DNA of 64,000 bases from Terriglobia bacterium (GTDB lineage: Bacteria > Acidobacteriota > Terriglobia > Bryobacterales > Bryobacteraceae). Under the pieces are notes generated by a model, which saw only the letters and a list, made by a program, of their open reading frames with translations, was not told the origin of the DNA and did not search any database. The position numbers were made by a program, and so were the translations under genes. Positions 1-12,930 of the stretch are shown piece after piece. How positions within the stretch are numbered: the stretch's first letter is position 1; each line of letters opens with the position of its first letter. The stretch spans positions 40,116-104,115 of the forward strand of contig RGPS01000002.1 in NCBI GenBank assembly GCA_010084195.1. Reading direction: 5' to 3'.

Positions 1-4
1 CAAT

Positions 5-1000
5 ATGAAACTTGTACTTTGGTTACTGCTCACTGCCCTGTCAGCTCGTGCTCAGGCGCTGCGTATTTATGCAATTGACACCGAAGGCGGCAAAGCCACC
101 CTCTATGTGACGCCCACCGGCGAGTCGATGCTGATCGACACCGGCTATGACGGCAACGACAGCCGCGACGCGAACCGGATCGCTGCGGCAGCTGCGGCAG
201 CAGGCGTGAAGCGAATCAACCACCTGGTGATCACGCATTTTCATTCCGATCATATGGGCGGCCTGCCACAGTTGCTGAAGAAACTTCCTGTGGACCATAT
301 CTACGATCATGGCGAATCCGTCGAAGGCGGCAAGAGCGCCACGGCTGCCTTTCTCGCCTACACCGACGCCAGGTCCACGCTGAAATACACGGTTCTCCGC
401 GCCGGCGATACTGTCCCGATAAAGGGGCTGCGGGTGGAAGTGGTTTCAGCGGATAGCAAAGCCATCACGAAGGCGCTGGCCGCAGGGGGACAGCCCAATC
501 CTCTGTGCACCAGCTATCAGGCGATGGCTGCAGACCCCGGTGAGAACGCACATTCTCTGGCCCTGATGATCACTTTCGGGAAACTCCGCATCTCAGACCT
601 CGGCGATTTGTACTGGAACCAGGAATTCGACCTCGCTTGCCCGGCGAACAAACTGGGGACCGTGGATCTCTACATGACTACGCACCACGGCACGAAGACG
701 TCGGGTCTGCCCCAGATCGTTCACGCCCTCCATCCCCGTGTGGTGCTGATGAATAATGGTGCCACCAAGGGCGGCTCGGTAGAGGCGATGACCACGATTC
801 GAAAATCACCCGGCCTGGTGGACATGTGGCAACTTCACTATTCCAACGCGGGCGGGGCTACCCAGAATTCATCGGAACAGTTCCTCGCAAACCCGACCGA
901 AGCCTGTAAAGGTGAATGGCTGGAAGTAACCGGCCTTACCGATGGCACGCTGACCCTGAAGAACTCCCGGAACGGCTTCTCGAAAACTTACACGCGATGA
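5..1000 (+). CDS. Secreted MBL-fold metallohydrolase (ComEC-like beta-lactamase domain)
   Basis: Signal peptide, LVITHFHSDHMGG metal-binding motif and downstream THHG motif in the translation. Confidence 0.88.
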   Translation: MKLVLWLLLTALSARAQALRIYAIDTEGGKATLYVTPTGESMLIDTGYDGNDSRDANRIAAAAAAAGVKRINHLVITHFHSDHMGGLPQLLKKLPVDHIYDHGESVEGGKSATAAFLAYTDARSTLKYTVLRAGDTVPIKGLRVEVVSADSKAITKALAAGGQPNPLCTSYQAMAADPGENAHSLALMITFGKLRISDLGDLYWNQEFDLACPANKLGTVDLYMTTHHGTKTSGLPQIVHALHPRVVLMNNGATKGGSVEAMTTIRKSPGLVDMWQLHYSNAGGATQNSSEQFLANPTEACKGEWLEVTGLTDGTLTLKNSRNGFSKTYTR

Positions 1001-1010
1001 TTTACAAGCG

Positions 1011-1916
1011 CTAAAAGCGATGGTCCCAGGCGTTTTGCCGAATCTGGCTTAGCTCGGCTTCGCTAAAGCCAAAGCGTGTGCGCGCCAGTTCGTATTCGCC
1101 CCGCAGGTCGCACTGAAAGATCCCGGGGTCGTCCGTGTTCAGGGTAATGATGACGCCCTGGTCGAACAACTTCCTTACAGGGTGAGCGTTAAGGGTTGGC
1201 ACTGCGCCGGTGCAAACATTGCTGGTGATGCAGACTTCCAGGGGAATCTGTTCGGCGACAAGGCGGCGGATCAGTTCCTGATCATCAATCGCCCGGATGC
1301 CGTGCCCGATACGTTCCGCACCAATATCCAGCGCTTGACGAACAGAATCCGCAGGCCCGGTCTCGCCGGCGTGGGCAGTCAGCCGGAGACCTGCGTCCTT
1401 CGCATAAGCGTAGGCCTCGCCGAAGAGATGGGCGGGACCTCGTAATTCATCCCCCCCAATGCCAAAGGAAACAGCACCGTCCCCGACGAAATTTGCCGCG
1501 AGCCTCGCTATTTCCATAACATGCTCCGGCCCAAACTGCCGGATGGCGTCGAGGTTCCAGGCGATCTCCACCGGAGAGCCTTCTTGCGCCTCCCGGATCG
1601 CCACCCAGATATCTGAAAAATCGAACCCACGCCAGAGCGCCACACCGGCGGCCACTGTTACCTCGGCATAGGTAACGCCCTGGGCTGCCAGGTTGTCGAG
1701 CATCCGGCGCGTGATGAGGGCGTAGTCTTCGGGGCTATTCAGGCGTTGCGCAACGAATTTGAAGCAGTCGAGGAAGCCGGTGAAGTCGTGGAAATCCCAG
1801 AGTTGCGCAACCTGCTCCCTCGTGAGGTTCGGGTCCAGCAGAAGAATCGTTTCCTGATCGACAGTGCCTTCCAGATGCAGGTGTATTTCGGCAAGAGGCG
1901 TCACAGTTACAATCAT
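1011..1916 (-). CDS. add: Adenosine deaminase family protein
   Basis: [11 protein letters not shown]-terminal motif, [18 protein letters not shown]. The ORF track starts at 2126, but homology begins at [17 protein letters not shown] (ATG at 1916). Confidence 0.9.
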   Translation of the reverse strand: MIVTVTPLAEIHLHLEGTVDQETILLLDPNLTREQVAQLWDFHDFTGFLDCFKFVAQRLNSPEDYALITRRMLDNLAAQGVTYAEVTVAAGVALWRGFDFSDIWVAIREAQEGSPVEIAWNLDAIRQFGPEHVMEIARLAANFVGDGAVSFGIGGDELRGPAHLFGEAYAYAKDAGLRLTAHAGETGPADSVRQALDIGAERIGHGIRAIDDQELIRRLVAEQIPLEVCITSNVCTGAVPTLNAHPVRKLFDQGVIITLNTDDPGIFQCDLRGEYELARTRFGFSEAELSQIRQNAWDHRF

Positions 1917-1937
1917 CACACCTATAATGGAGGTGCC

Positions 1938-4130
1938 ATGACTGCCGCCGAAATAGAAGCGATTGCGGGCGGATGCCATGGTGACGCCTTCAGCGTCCTC
2001 GGCCCGCATATCACCGACAGCGCCAAAGGCGCGAAGACCTGGGAAGTCCGGGCATTTCTCCCGCAGGCGAAAGCTGCCCGCGTTGTGCGCAGCGGTGCCG
2101 AGCCCGTCGTCATGACCCGGCAGCACACCGAAGGCTTCTTCGTCGCGTCATTCAAGCTGGAGCCGGGCGCTTACCAACTACAGCTCGAAGACTTCCAGGG
2201 CGGGTCGGCCACCCTCGAAGACCCCTATCGATTTGGCCCCATCATCAGTGAGTTTGACCTCCATCTGCATGCAGAGGGCAACCTCCATGAGACCTGGAAT
2301 ACCCTCGGGGCGCACGTCGCGCAGGTGGGTGATGTTTCCGGGATTCGGTTCGCAGTCTGGGCCCCAACCGCAGCTTACGTCTCAGTGGTGGGTGACTTCA
2401 ACGAGTGGGACACACGTCGGCACCCGATGCGCCTGCGGAATTCCGGCATCTGGGAGATCTTCCTGCCGGATGCCAGACCGGGGCACGCTTACAAGTATCT
2501 TGTGCGGTCAAAGGTGGATGGCCACCAGCAATTGAAGTCAGATCCTTTCGGGTTTGGCAGCGAGGTGCCACCCCGCTCCGCATCAGTAATTCGGGCCGTG
2601 GATACGTACGCGTGGAGTGACGGAGCCTGGCTGGAACGGAGGGCGGCGGCAAATCCCCTAAAGTCCCCCATGTCGATTTACGAACTACACCTGGGTTCGT
2701 GGAAGCGGCATGAAGATGGCACGCCTCTGAGCTACCGGGAACTGGCAGTCGATCTGGTCAGTTATGTGAAGCGGATGGGCTACACCCACATTGAACTGCT
2801 GCCTGTCGTGGAGCATCCGTTCACCGGGTCCTGGGGCTATCAGGTAATTGGGTACTTTGCGCCCACGTCCCGCTTTGGTGATCCCGACGACTTCCGGTAC
2901 TTCGTGGACGCTTGCCACCAGGCTGGGATTGGCGTGATTGTGGACTGGGTGCCAGCCCACTTCCCGCGCGACGCACATGGTCTGGCGAAGTTCGACGGCA
3001 CCGCCCTGTACGAACATGCCGACCCGAGGCAGGGCGAACACACCGAGTGGGGCACGCTGATCTTTAACTTCGGTCGCAATGAGGTCCGGCAGTTCCTGAT
3101 CGCGTCCGCTATTTTCTGGCTGCGTGAGTATCACATTGACGGCCTGCGTGTGGATGCCGTGGCGTCGATGCTCTACCTCGATTACGCACGCGAACCAGGC
3201 GGCTGGATTCCGAACCGTTTTGGCGGACGGGAGAATTTGGAGGCAATCGAGTTCCTGAAGAGGTTCAACGAACTGGCCCACCAGGTACCTGGCGCGTTCA
3301 CGATTGCCGAGGAATCCACCTCATTCCCGGGAGTAACCCGACCTGTCTACGCCGGGGGCCTGGGCTTCACCATGAAGTGGAACATGGGCTGGATGCACGA
3401 CATGTTCCGCTACTTTGCGGCCGACCCTGTCTACCGGAAACATCTGCACAACCACATCACCTTCAGCCTGCTGTACGCCTTCACCGAAAATTTCGTCCTG
3501 CCGATCTCGCATGATGAGGTGGTCTACGGCAAGCGTTCGCTCCTCAACAAAATGCCGGGCGACCAGTGGCAGCGCTTCGCCAATGTCCGGGCCTTCCTGG
3601 GCTATATGTTCACCCATCCTGGCAAGAAACTGCTGTTCATGGGCTGTGATATTGCGGACTGGAACGAGTGGAATCATGACTCGTCCGTGCCATGGAAGAT
3701 CGAGGAATTTGCGGATCACGCGGGCGTCCAGAGCCTCGTTCGGGAGTTGAACAGGCTCGTCACACACGAGAAAGCGCTGCACGAGGTGGATTTTGCGCAC
3801 GCCGGCTTTGAGTGGATCGATTTCCGCGATGTGGAAAGCTCGGTAATTTCGTTCCTGCGGAGAGGCGAGAAACCCGAGGACTGCATGGTGGTGGTATGCA
3901 ATTTCACGCCCCGAATGCGCACGTCTTATTCGGTCGGGGTTCCCGAGGCAGGGTTCTACGAAGAGATGCTGAACACCGACGCCGTGGAGTTTGGCGGCTC
4001 GGGTAAAGGAAATCTCGGCGGGGTCGAGGCATCAACCGAGGCCCGCCATGGTCGCCCCGCCAGTATTACGATCACGCTGCCCCCTCTGGCCGTGGTCGCA
4101 TTCAAGCGCAGACCCTCCGCCACTCAGTAG
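1938..4130 (+). CDS. glgB: 1,4-alpha-glucan branching enzyme
   Basis: CBM48 plus GH13 motifs ([50 protein letters not shown]). Start trimmed to ATG 1938 with GGAGG upstream. Confidence 0.95.
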   Translation: MTAAEIEAIAGGCHGDAFSVLGPHITDSAKGAKTWEVRAFLPQAKAARVVRSGAEPVVMTRQHTEGFFVASFKLEPGAYQLQLEDFQGGSATLEDPYRFGPIISEFDLHLHAEGNLHETWNTLGAHVAQVGDVSGIRFAVWAPTAAYVSVVGDFNEWDTRRHPMRLRNSGIWEIFLPDARPGHAYKYLVRSKVDGHQQLKSDPFGFGSEVPPRSASVIRAVDTYAWSDGAWLERRAAANPLKSPMSIYELHLGSWKRHEDGTPLSYRELAVDLVSYVKRMGYTHIELLPVVEHPFTGSWGYQVIGYFAPTSRFGDPDDFRYFVDACHQAGIGVIVDWVPAHFPRDAHGLAKFDGTALYEHADPRQGEHTEWGTLIFNFGRNEVRQFLIASAIFWLREYHIDGLRVDAVASMLYLDYAREPGGWIPNRFGGRENLEAIEFLKRFNELAHQVPGAFTIAEESTSFPGVTRPVYAGGLGFTMKWNMGWMHDMFRYFAADPVYRKHLHNHITFSLLYAFTENFVLPISHDEVVYGKRSLLNKMPGDQWQRFANVRAFLGYMFTHPGKKLLFMGCDIADWNEWNHDSSVPWKIEEFADHAGVQSLVRELNRLVTHEKALHEVDFAHAGFEWIDFRDVESSVISFLRRGEKPEDCMVVVCNFTPRMRTSYSVGVPEAGFYEEMLNTDAVEFGGSGKGNLGGVEASTEARHGRPASITITLPPLAVVAFKRRPSATQ

Positions 4131-4147
4131 GGCTATTCTGGTAGTCC

Positions 4148-5719
4148 ATGCGCTACGACGCGATTATTGTTGGCGGCGGTCACAACGGGCTCGTCTGCGC
4201 GGCCTATCTGGCAAAGGCCGGAAAACAGGTTTTGGTTCTCGAGCGCCGCGAGATGTTAGGCGGCTGCGCGGTAACCGAAGAACTTTGGCCGGGGTATAAG
4301 GTCTCCACCGGAGCCTACCTCGTCAGCCTCCTGCAGGAGCGGATTGTGCGGGAACTGGAACTGGAGAAGCACGGGTACCATGTCATCCCCAAAGACCCGG
4401 CTTTTTTCTCGGTGTATCCAGACGGGCGGCATCTGTTCTTCTGGCAGGATGAGCGAAAAACGCTGGCAGAAATCGCGAAGTTCAGCAAGCGCGACGCCGA
4501 GCAATTCCCCAAGTATGAAGCCTGGCTGGAAGGTTTGGCCCGCATTGTGGAATCGCTCTTGCTTGTTACGCCGCCCGCTCTCCCCCCGCGTAAGGCCTCC
4601 GATTTCGTGGACTATCTGAAGCTTCTGGCGAAGTTTCGGGGCCTTGGCCCCCGCGAAATCACCGGCCTGGTGAAGATTTTCACTCAGTCTGCAGCGGACC
4701 TGCTCGACGAGTGGTTCGAATCCCCTGAGATCAAAGTCACGCTGGCGACCGACGGCGTAATTGGGGCCAATGGCGGCCCCAGGTCGCAGGGCACGGCCTA
4801 TATCCTGATGCACCACTGTATGGGGGGCGTGAACGGGAAACGGGGTCTGTGGGGCTTCGTGCGCGGCGGCATGGGGGCTGTGTCGGAAGCGATTGCGTCA
4901 GCCGCTCGCGCTGCCGGGGCCGAGATCCGAACCAACGCAGCCGTGCAGAAGTTTCTGGTGCGGGACGGCAGAGCCTGTGGCGTCGTAATGGAGAACGGCG
5001 ACGAATTCCATGCACCCGTCATCGCATCGAATCTGGACCCCAAGCAGACTTTTCTGCAATTGGCAGATCCGCGCGATCTGGAGCCGGAGTTCCTGCAGGC
5101 GATCCGCCACTATCGCGTAGAGGGCACGTCCCTGAAGATGAATCTGGCGCTGGACGGGCTCCCGGATTTCACCGCGCTGCCTGGCACGCCGGGCCCCCAA
5201 CATGGAGCGACCATGCATATTTGCCCCTCCATCGACTACGTGGAACGTGCCTGGGACGATGCCAAGTACGGGCGACCGTCGCAGAATCCTTTGCTGGAAA
5301 TGACGTGTGCCAGCATGTACGACGATTCCATTGCCCCGAAAGGCAAGCACCTGATGGGCATCTTCCTGCAGTACGCGCCCTACACGCTCCGGGATGCCTC
5401 ATGGGATGACCTGCGCGAGCCGTATGGGGACCGGGTTTTGGAAGTGATCTCGGAGTACGCGCCAAACATGCGGGATATAGTGCAGGAACGCCAGGTTCTG
5501 AGCCCTCTGGATCTGGAGCGGCGTTTTGGAATCTCCGGCGGGAACATCTTCCACGGGGAAATGGGTCTGGACCAGATGTTCGTCCTGCGCCCTGTAGCCG
5601 GGTGGGCGAGGTACAAAACACCGATCGACGGCCTGTGGCTCTGTGGGTCAGGAGCGCACCCCGGCGGTGGCGTGATGGGTGCGCCCGGTTACAATGCAGC
5701 TCGGGAGATTCTTCGATGA
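4148..5719 (+). CDS. NAD(P)/FAD-dependent oxidoreductase, phytoene dehydrogenase/PYROXD2-like
   Basis: N-terminal DAIIVGGGHNGLVCAAYLAKAGKQVLVLERR dinucleotide-binding motif; C-terminal GLWLCGSGAHPGGGVMGAPGYNAA. Confidence 0.9.
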   Translation: MRYDAIIVGGGHNGLVCAAYLAKAGKQVLVLERREMLGGCAVTEELWPGYKVSTGAYLVSLLQERIVRELELEKHGYHVIPKDPAFFSVYPDGRHLFFWQDERKTLAEIAKFSKRDAEQFPKYEAWLEGLARIVESLLLVTPPALPPRKASDFVDYLKLLAKFRGLGPREITGLVKIFTQSAADLLDEWFESPEIKVTLATDGVIGANGGPRSQGTAYILMHHCMGGVNGKRGLWGFVRGGMGAVSEAIASAARAAGAEIRTNAAVQKFLVRDGRACGVVMENGDEFHAPVIASNLDPKQTFLQLADPRDLEPEFLQAIRHYRVEGTSLKMNLALDGLPDFTALPGTPGPQHGATMHICPSIDYVERAWDDAKYGRPSQNPLLEMTCASMYDDSIAPKGKHLMGIFLQYAPYTLRDASWDDLREPYGDRVLEVISEYAPNMRDIVQERQVLSPLDLERRFGISGGNIFHGEMGLDQMFVLRPVAGWARYKTPIDGLWLCGSGAHPGGGVMGAPGYNAAREILR

Positions 5720-6855
5720 AATGGCTCGCGGGATTGTTGCTGGGGACCAGCATGTTTGCGGCATCACCGCTGGTGGTGGTTTCGATCGATGGCCTGGACA
5801 ATCGGTACTTGACTGAGGCAGATAAGCTCGGCCTCAAAACGCCGAACCTTCGAAAGCTGATGCGAGAGGGGCAGACTTCCAGGGGCGTGATTGGGTCGGT
5901 GCCGACGGTCACCTGGCCCTCGCACGTGACGATTATCACCGGTGTAGACCCCGTGAAACACGGAATTCTGTCCAATTGGCGTCCGCCGGGAGAGAAATAC
6001 CTCAAATACAGCCAGATCCAGGTCCCAACGCTGCTCGGGGCGGCACACGCGGCGGGGATCACAACTGCGTCGGTCAACTGGCCAACTACGCTGGACTCGC
6101 CCGATATCGACTGGAACCTGCCCGAGGTCTTTGCGAAACGCCGGGGTGGGTTTATGGACTTGAAGTCCATTGAGGCAAAGGCAAAACCCGTGGACCTGGT
6201 GAAGCGGATCGCTGCCGATTATCCCTCCTTTGCGACCGAGTGGATGGATGACCGCACACGAACCCAGGCCGTCGTCTGGCTCCTGAAGAACGCGAAACCC
6301 GGCCTGCTGCTGGTACATCTGGTGGACCTGGACAGTGAGCAGCACGACAACGGTCCGTTCTCGCGCGAGGCCATCGCACAACTGGAACATCTGGATTCGC
6401 TGTTGGGGCAGATTTTGGCGGCTGTACCGAAGGGTGGCAGGCTGGCACTGGTTTCCGACCACGGCTTCGACCGCGTAGACCGGATTACGAATCCGCAGGC
6501 CGGGGCTCCGAATGCGGTGCAAACGCCGGGCCTGGTTGTCGCACGGGACGAGGCGACCGCAGCGCTCCTCCGCAAACAGGATGGAGTGGGCCGAGAGGTG
6601 CCTCTGGCTGAATACGCGAGTTTCCCGTCCAATCTGCCCGCGAAGCCCGACGCTGTCTTCGAGCCGTCACCGGGAGTGATGTTTGGGGCGAAACCCGGCC
6701 CGGCAGAGGAGATCGGCAACCATGGCCATTGGCCGATGAGGTACCGTTCGGTTTACGTTCTGTGGGGGACAGGGCTGCGCCGAGAGAGTCTGCCCGAGTT
6801 CCCTATGAAAGAAATTGCGGGGCGGCTGGCCACGGCAATGGGTCTGAAGTTTTAG
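5716..6855 (+). CDS. Alkaline phosphatase family / nucleotide pyrophosphatase-phosphodiesterase
   Basis: VVVSIDGLDNRYL, PTVTWPSHVTIITGVDPVKHGI, SDHGF, NHGHWP. ATG overlaps the previous stop (ATGA). Confidence 0.88.
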   Translation: MKWLAGLLLGTSMFAASPLVVVSIDGLDNRYLTEADKLGLKTPNLRKLMREGQTSRGVIGSVPTVTWPSHVTIITGVDPVKHGILSNWRPPGEKYLKYSQIQVPTLLGAAHAAGITTASVNWPTTLDSPDIDWNLPEVFAKRRGGFMDLKSIEAKAKPVDLVKRIAADYPSFATEWMDDRTRTQAVVWLLKNAKPGLLLVHLVDLDSEQHDNGPFSREAIAQLEHLDSLLGQILAAVPKGGRLALVSDHGFDRVDRITNPQAGAPNAVQTPGLVVARDEATAALLRKQDGVGREVPLAEYASFPSNLPAKPDAVFEPSPGVMFGAKPGPAEEIGNHGHWPMRYRSVYVLWGTGLRRESLPEFPMKEIAGRLATAMGLKF

Positions 6856-7043
6856 TTTTCGAATCCACATTCGGCTAATGCGGTTTCAAGCTGACAAGTT
6901 GCCTGAAACCAACAACGGAAGCTTGGCTCCCTTCGTGGACGTATCTGTGCAGCACGAGACATTGCTTGTGGGAACTTGCGACGTTACACCATCGCTTCCC
7001 GCCCGCACCGGATGTGATAATCCTTTCAGGCAGGGATTGTGAG

Positions 7044-7343
7044 ATGCAGGCAGCCACTATCATTCGTACCCTTCGCGAACATGAGGGAAAATTGCGCTCC
7101 GTAGGTGTGGAACACCTCTCTCTATTTGGCTCTTGGGCGCGAGGCAGCGCAGACCCGGCTCTCTCCGATATCGATCTCATTGCCGATTTCGACTCCGCCC
7201 GTGAGTATTCGTTGCTGGACCGGGTGCGGCTTGAGAACCGCCTCGCAGACATACTGGGAGCCAAAGTGGACCTGGTTCCCGCGCCGGCGCTGAAGGATGG
7301 CATCCGGGAACGCGCAGTTCGCGAGGCAGTGAGCGCCTTTTAG
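7044..7343 (+). CDS. MntA-type minimal nucleotidyltransferase (antitoxin of HepT/MntA-type systems)
   Basis: LFGSWARGSADPALSDIDLI (GSx10DxD) motif; start trimmed to MQAATIIRTL. Confidence 0.85.
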   Translation: MQAATIIRTLREHEGKLRSVGVEHLSLFGSWARGSADPALSDIDLIADFDSAREYSLLDRVRLENRLADILGAKVDLVPAPALKDGIRERAVREAVSAF

Positions 7344-7900
7344 ATATTTCAGCCGAGCCTTTCGGGACATTGCGGACGCGATCAGCCTGATTCTCTGAAG
7401 ATCCGAGGACCATCGCGGCGGTCGAGCGCAAGCTGCGGGTTATCAGCGAAGCGGCGATTCGACTGGGCCAGGAAGCGGAACTTCGCTGTCCGGGACCACC
7501 CTGGGGAGAGATCAGGGGTATCGGCAATTGGCTGCGCCACCAATATGACGCCGTTGAGTTGCCGGTCATATGGAAGACCGTGCGTGACGATCTTCCGCCT
7601 CTCAAGGCCGCAGTACTCCGCACTCTGGCTAAGCTGGCACCGCCTTCGTCGAGTGTGGGGGGGGAGGCAAAAAGAATATTGTTGAGCTTGGCTGATCCGC
7701 AGTTTGATCTCCTGCTGACGCTCGACAAGAATCTGTCCTACCAGCAGAATCTGGATACCAAACGAACTGCCGTGCTTATCGTTCGGGCACGGTCAAACCG
7801 AATTCAGGACCTGCTCCCGGTCATCCCCGAATGTCTTGCAGCGCTGGAGCGTATTCAATGGCAGCCGGTAGTCCGCGTCGATTCGTTTCCTCCGCAGTAG
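7333..7900 (+). pseudogene. Decayed toxin region: frameshifted HepT-like (DUF86) remnant joined to the C-terminal part of a DUF5615/PIN-like toxin
   Basis: Frame 1 reads FRYFSRAFRDIADAISLIL* (TGA 7396-7398). Frame 2 from about 7397 reads EDPRTIAAVERKLRVISEAAIRLGQEAELRCPGPPWGEIRGIGNWLRHQYDAVELPVIWKTVRDDLPPLKAAVLR and then DPQFDLLLTLDKNLSYQQNL...AVLIVRARSNRIQDLLPVIPECLAAL. Confidence 0.8.
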
Positions 7901-8014
7901 GACCCTGAATTGATGCGAACCGCCACTCCCGGTTCCAGATTGTCCGTGCTTGGGGTTGCAAGCTGAGCGCGTAAGCACTGAGACCAGGCTCTCAGACAGA
8001 TTTTCCAGACTTCC

Positions 8015-8710
8015 CTACCAGGTAAACGGAATTCCCGGCGTCAATTCCAGGATCTTCGTTGCGACTGCCAGGTCCTGCAACGCGGAAGGCCTGCCCACCA
8101 GAGGCGGAAAGGTCCCGAAGTGCATCGGGATCACGGTTTCGGCCTGTAGCAATCGGCAAGCCAGTGCCGCTTCCCGGGGGCCCATCGTATAAAAGTCGCC
8201 AATCGGCAGGAATGCCAGACTGGGCTTGTAGAGTTCGGCAATCAGCGCCATATCGCTGAAAACATTGGTATCGCCAGCGAAGTAGAGGGTTCTGCCTTCC
8301 GGCAGGGTGATCACATACCCAGCTGCTTCGCCTCCATAGACGATGCTGCCGTCATCCTCGCTGATACCGCAACTGTGCACCGCATGGGTCATCGTCACGG
8401 TGACCGAACCAGCCTGTTGAGATCCGCCCTTGTTCATGCCGGAACAGGTTTCCACGCCTTTACGTCCCAGCCAGTGGGCCGTCTCGTAGATGGCAACCAC
8501 TTTTGAACCGAACTTTTTGGCCAAAGGAATCGCATCATGTATATGGTCAAAGTGCCCGTGGGAAATCAGAATTGTGTCACAGCGGGTGATCTCGAAACCC
8601 GCCGGGTACGCCGGATTCCCCGTGAGCCACGGGTCGCAAATGATCGTCTCTCCGTCGGGGAGTACCAACTGAAAGGTGCCGTGTCCGAGCCATGTGATTT
8701 CTATCGCCAT
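8015..8710 (-). CDS. Metal-dependent hydrolase, UPF0173/UlaG-like MBL fold
   Basis: MAIEITWLGHGTFQL, ISHGHFDHIHDA, YFAGDTNVFSDM, GDFYTMGPREAA, PMHFGTFP. Confidence 0.9.
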   Translation of the reverse strand: MAIEITWLGHGTFQLVLPDGETIICDPWLTGNPAYPAGFEITRCDTILISHGHFDHIHDAIPLAKKFGSKVVAIYETAHWLGRKGVETCSGMNKGGSQQAGSVTVTMTHAVHSCGISEDDGSIVYGGEAAGYVITLPEGRTLYFAGDTNVFSDMALIAELYKPSLAFLPIGDFYTMGPREAALACRLLQAETVIPMHFGTFPPLVGRPSALQDLAVATKILELTPGIPFTW

Positions 8711-8813
8711 CGAGGCGATTATGCCACAGCCTTCCGAGCGTGGCTTCCCAACGTGGCTTCCAGACTGACCCCCATCACGCAAGGCAAGCTAAACTGAAGG
8801 AGCCCCCCTAATT

Positions 8814-11645
<2,832 letters not shown>

Positions 11646-11670
11646 TCGAAAGCAGGCAACCAGGCTTGAA

Positions 11671-12930
11671 TCACTCGTAGCGAAGCGCTTCGATCGGATT
11701 CAGCCTGGACGCCTTCAGCGCGGGTAACAGCCCGGCGATCAGGCCTATCAACTCCAGCACCAGCGTGGAGGTAATCACGGCAAACTGCGAGATGTGCAGG
11801 TGGATGTCACCTTGCCCTGTTTCATCCTTAAAGATTGGGCCCAGCAAAGGCAGAGTGCCGATACCGGCAGTGGCCCCCCAGGCGATCAACACGCCGAACA
11901 GACCTCCAACCGTGACGATAACCATCGCTTCAAAGAGGAACTGCAGCAGGATGGCCCCTCTGGTTGCGCCAATCGACTTGAGAACACCGATCTCGCGGGT
12001 TCGCTGTGTCACCGAAACCAGCATGATGTTGGCCAGCCCGACGCCGCCGATAGCCAGAGTCAGCGCACCGATCAACCCCAGCAGAACCTGCAGTCCGATC
12101 GACATCCCGTCGATAACCTTCATGAACTCGTTGAATACGATGACTTCCAGAGCCCTCTCATCGTTGGGGGAGAAATTATGCAACCGCCCCATCGTCGCCC
12201 GGATCTCTTTGACTGCCTGCGCGCGAAAAAGAGGATTTGCCGGAGTCCAGACGAAGTTCTCCGGATACTTGATGTTTCGAAACATCGAAGCCGTGGAGTA
12301 AGGAATAAAGAGACACTGGTTATCGGGCGTGTTGTAGTTCGAGATTTGCGTCTTCGTCCGCAGGATCCCCACCACCTGAAACTGAGTGCCCTTAATGGTG
12401 ATGAACTCACCAACCGGATTGATCTCGCCAAAGAGCTTTTCCGCAGCCTTTGATCCGATTACAGCGACTCTCGCCCGACTGACGTCGTCTTCGGGCGACA
12501 GCCAGCGCCCATCGGACAGTGTCATATTCCGAACCCTGCCGTAAGGTGATTCCACCGCACGAATCGTGATGTTCTGTTGCCGGTAGCCGCGAACCACCAT
12601 GGCATTGCGGACCAGAGCCTCGGGAGAAATGGCCGCAACCATAGGCACTGAGTCCCGAATCGCCGTCACATCATCGTATTCGATACGAACCCGGTGCCCG
12701 GCACGTTCCCCACCAGCCTGCTTGGAGGTTTGGCCTCCAAAAACGAGAACCAGATCCTGCCCGACGGCCTGAAACGAAGACCTGAGCGCAAAGCCAAAAC
12801 CTTCACCGTACGAATAGAGGATGACGAAACAAGACACGCCCCAGCCCAGGCTCAGCATGGTGAGAATGCTGCGCTGACGGTTGAAGCGCAACGCGGCCAT
12901 GGCCTCAGATAAAATCGCACGCAGCGTCAT
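11671..12930 (-). CDS. MacB-like ABC transporter permease
   Basis: FtsX/MacB periplasmic core and SVTQRTREIGVLKSIGATRGAILLQFLFEA; ATG 12930 overlaps the preceding stop at 12927. Confidence 0.9.
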   Translation of the reverse strand: MTLRAILSEAMAALRFNRQRSILTMLSLGWGVSCFVILYSYGEGFGFALRSSFQAVGQDLVLVFGGQTSKQAGGERAGHRVRIEYDDVTAIRDSVPMVAAISPEALVRNAMVVRGYRQQNITIRAVESPYGRVRNMTLSDGRWLSPEDDVSRARVAVIGSKAAEKLFGEINPVGEFITIKGTQFQVVGILRTKTQISNYNTPDNQCLFIPYSTASMFRNIKYPENFVWTPANPLFRAQAVKEIRATMGRLHNFSPNDERALEVIVFNEFMKVIDGMSIGLQVLLGLIGALTLAIGGVGLANIMLVSVTQRTREIGVLKSIGATRGAILLQFLFEAMVIVTVGGLFGVLIAWGATAGIGTLPLLGPIFKDETGQGDIHLHISQFAVITSTLVLELIGLIAGLLPALKASRLNPIEALRYE

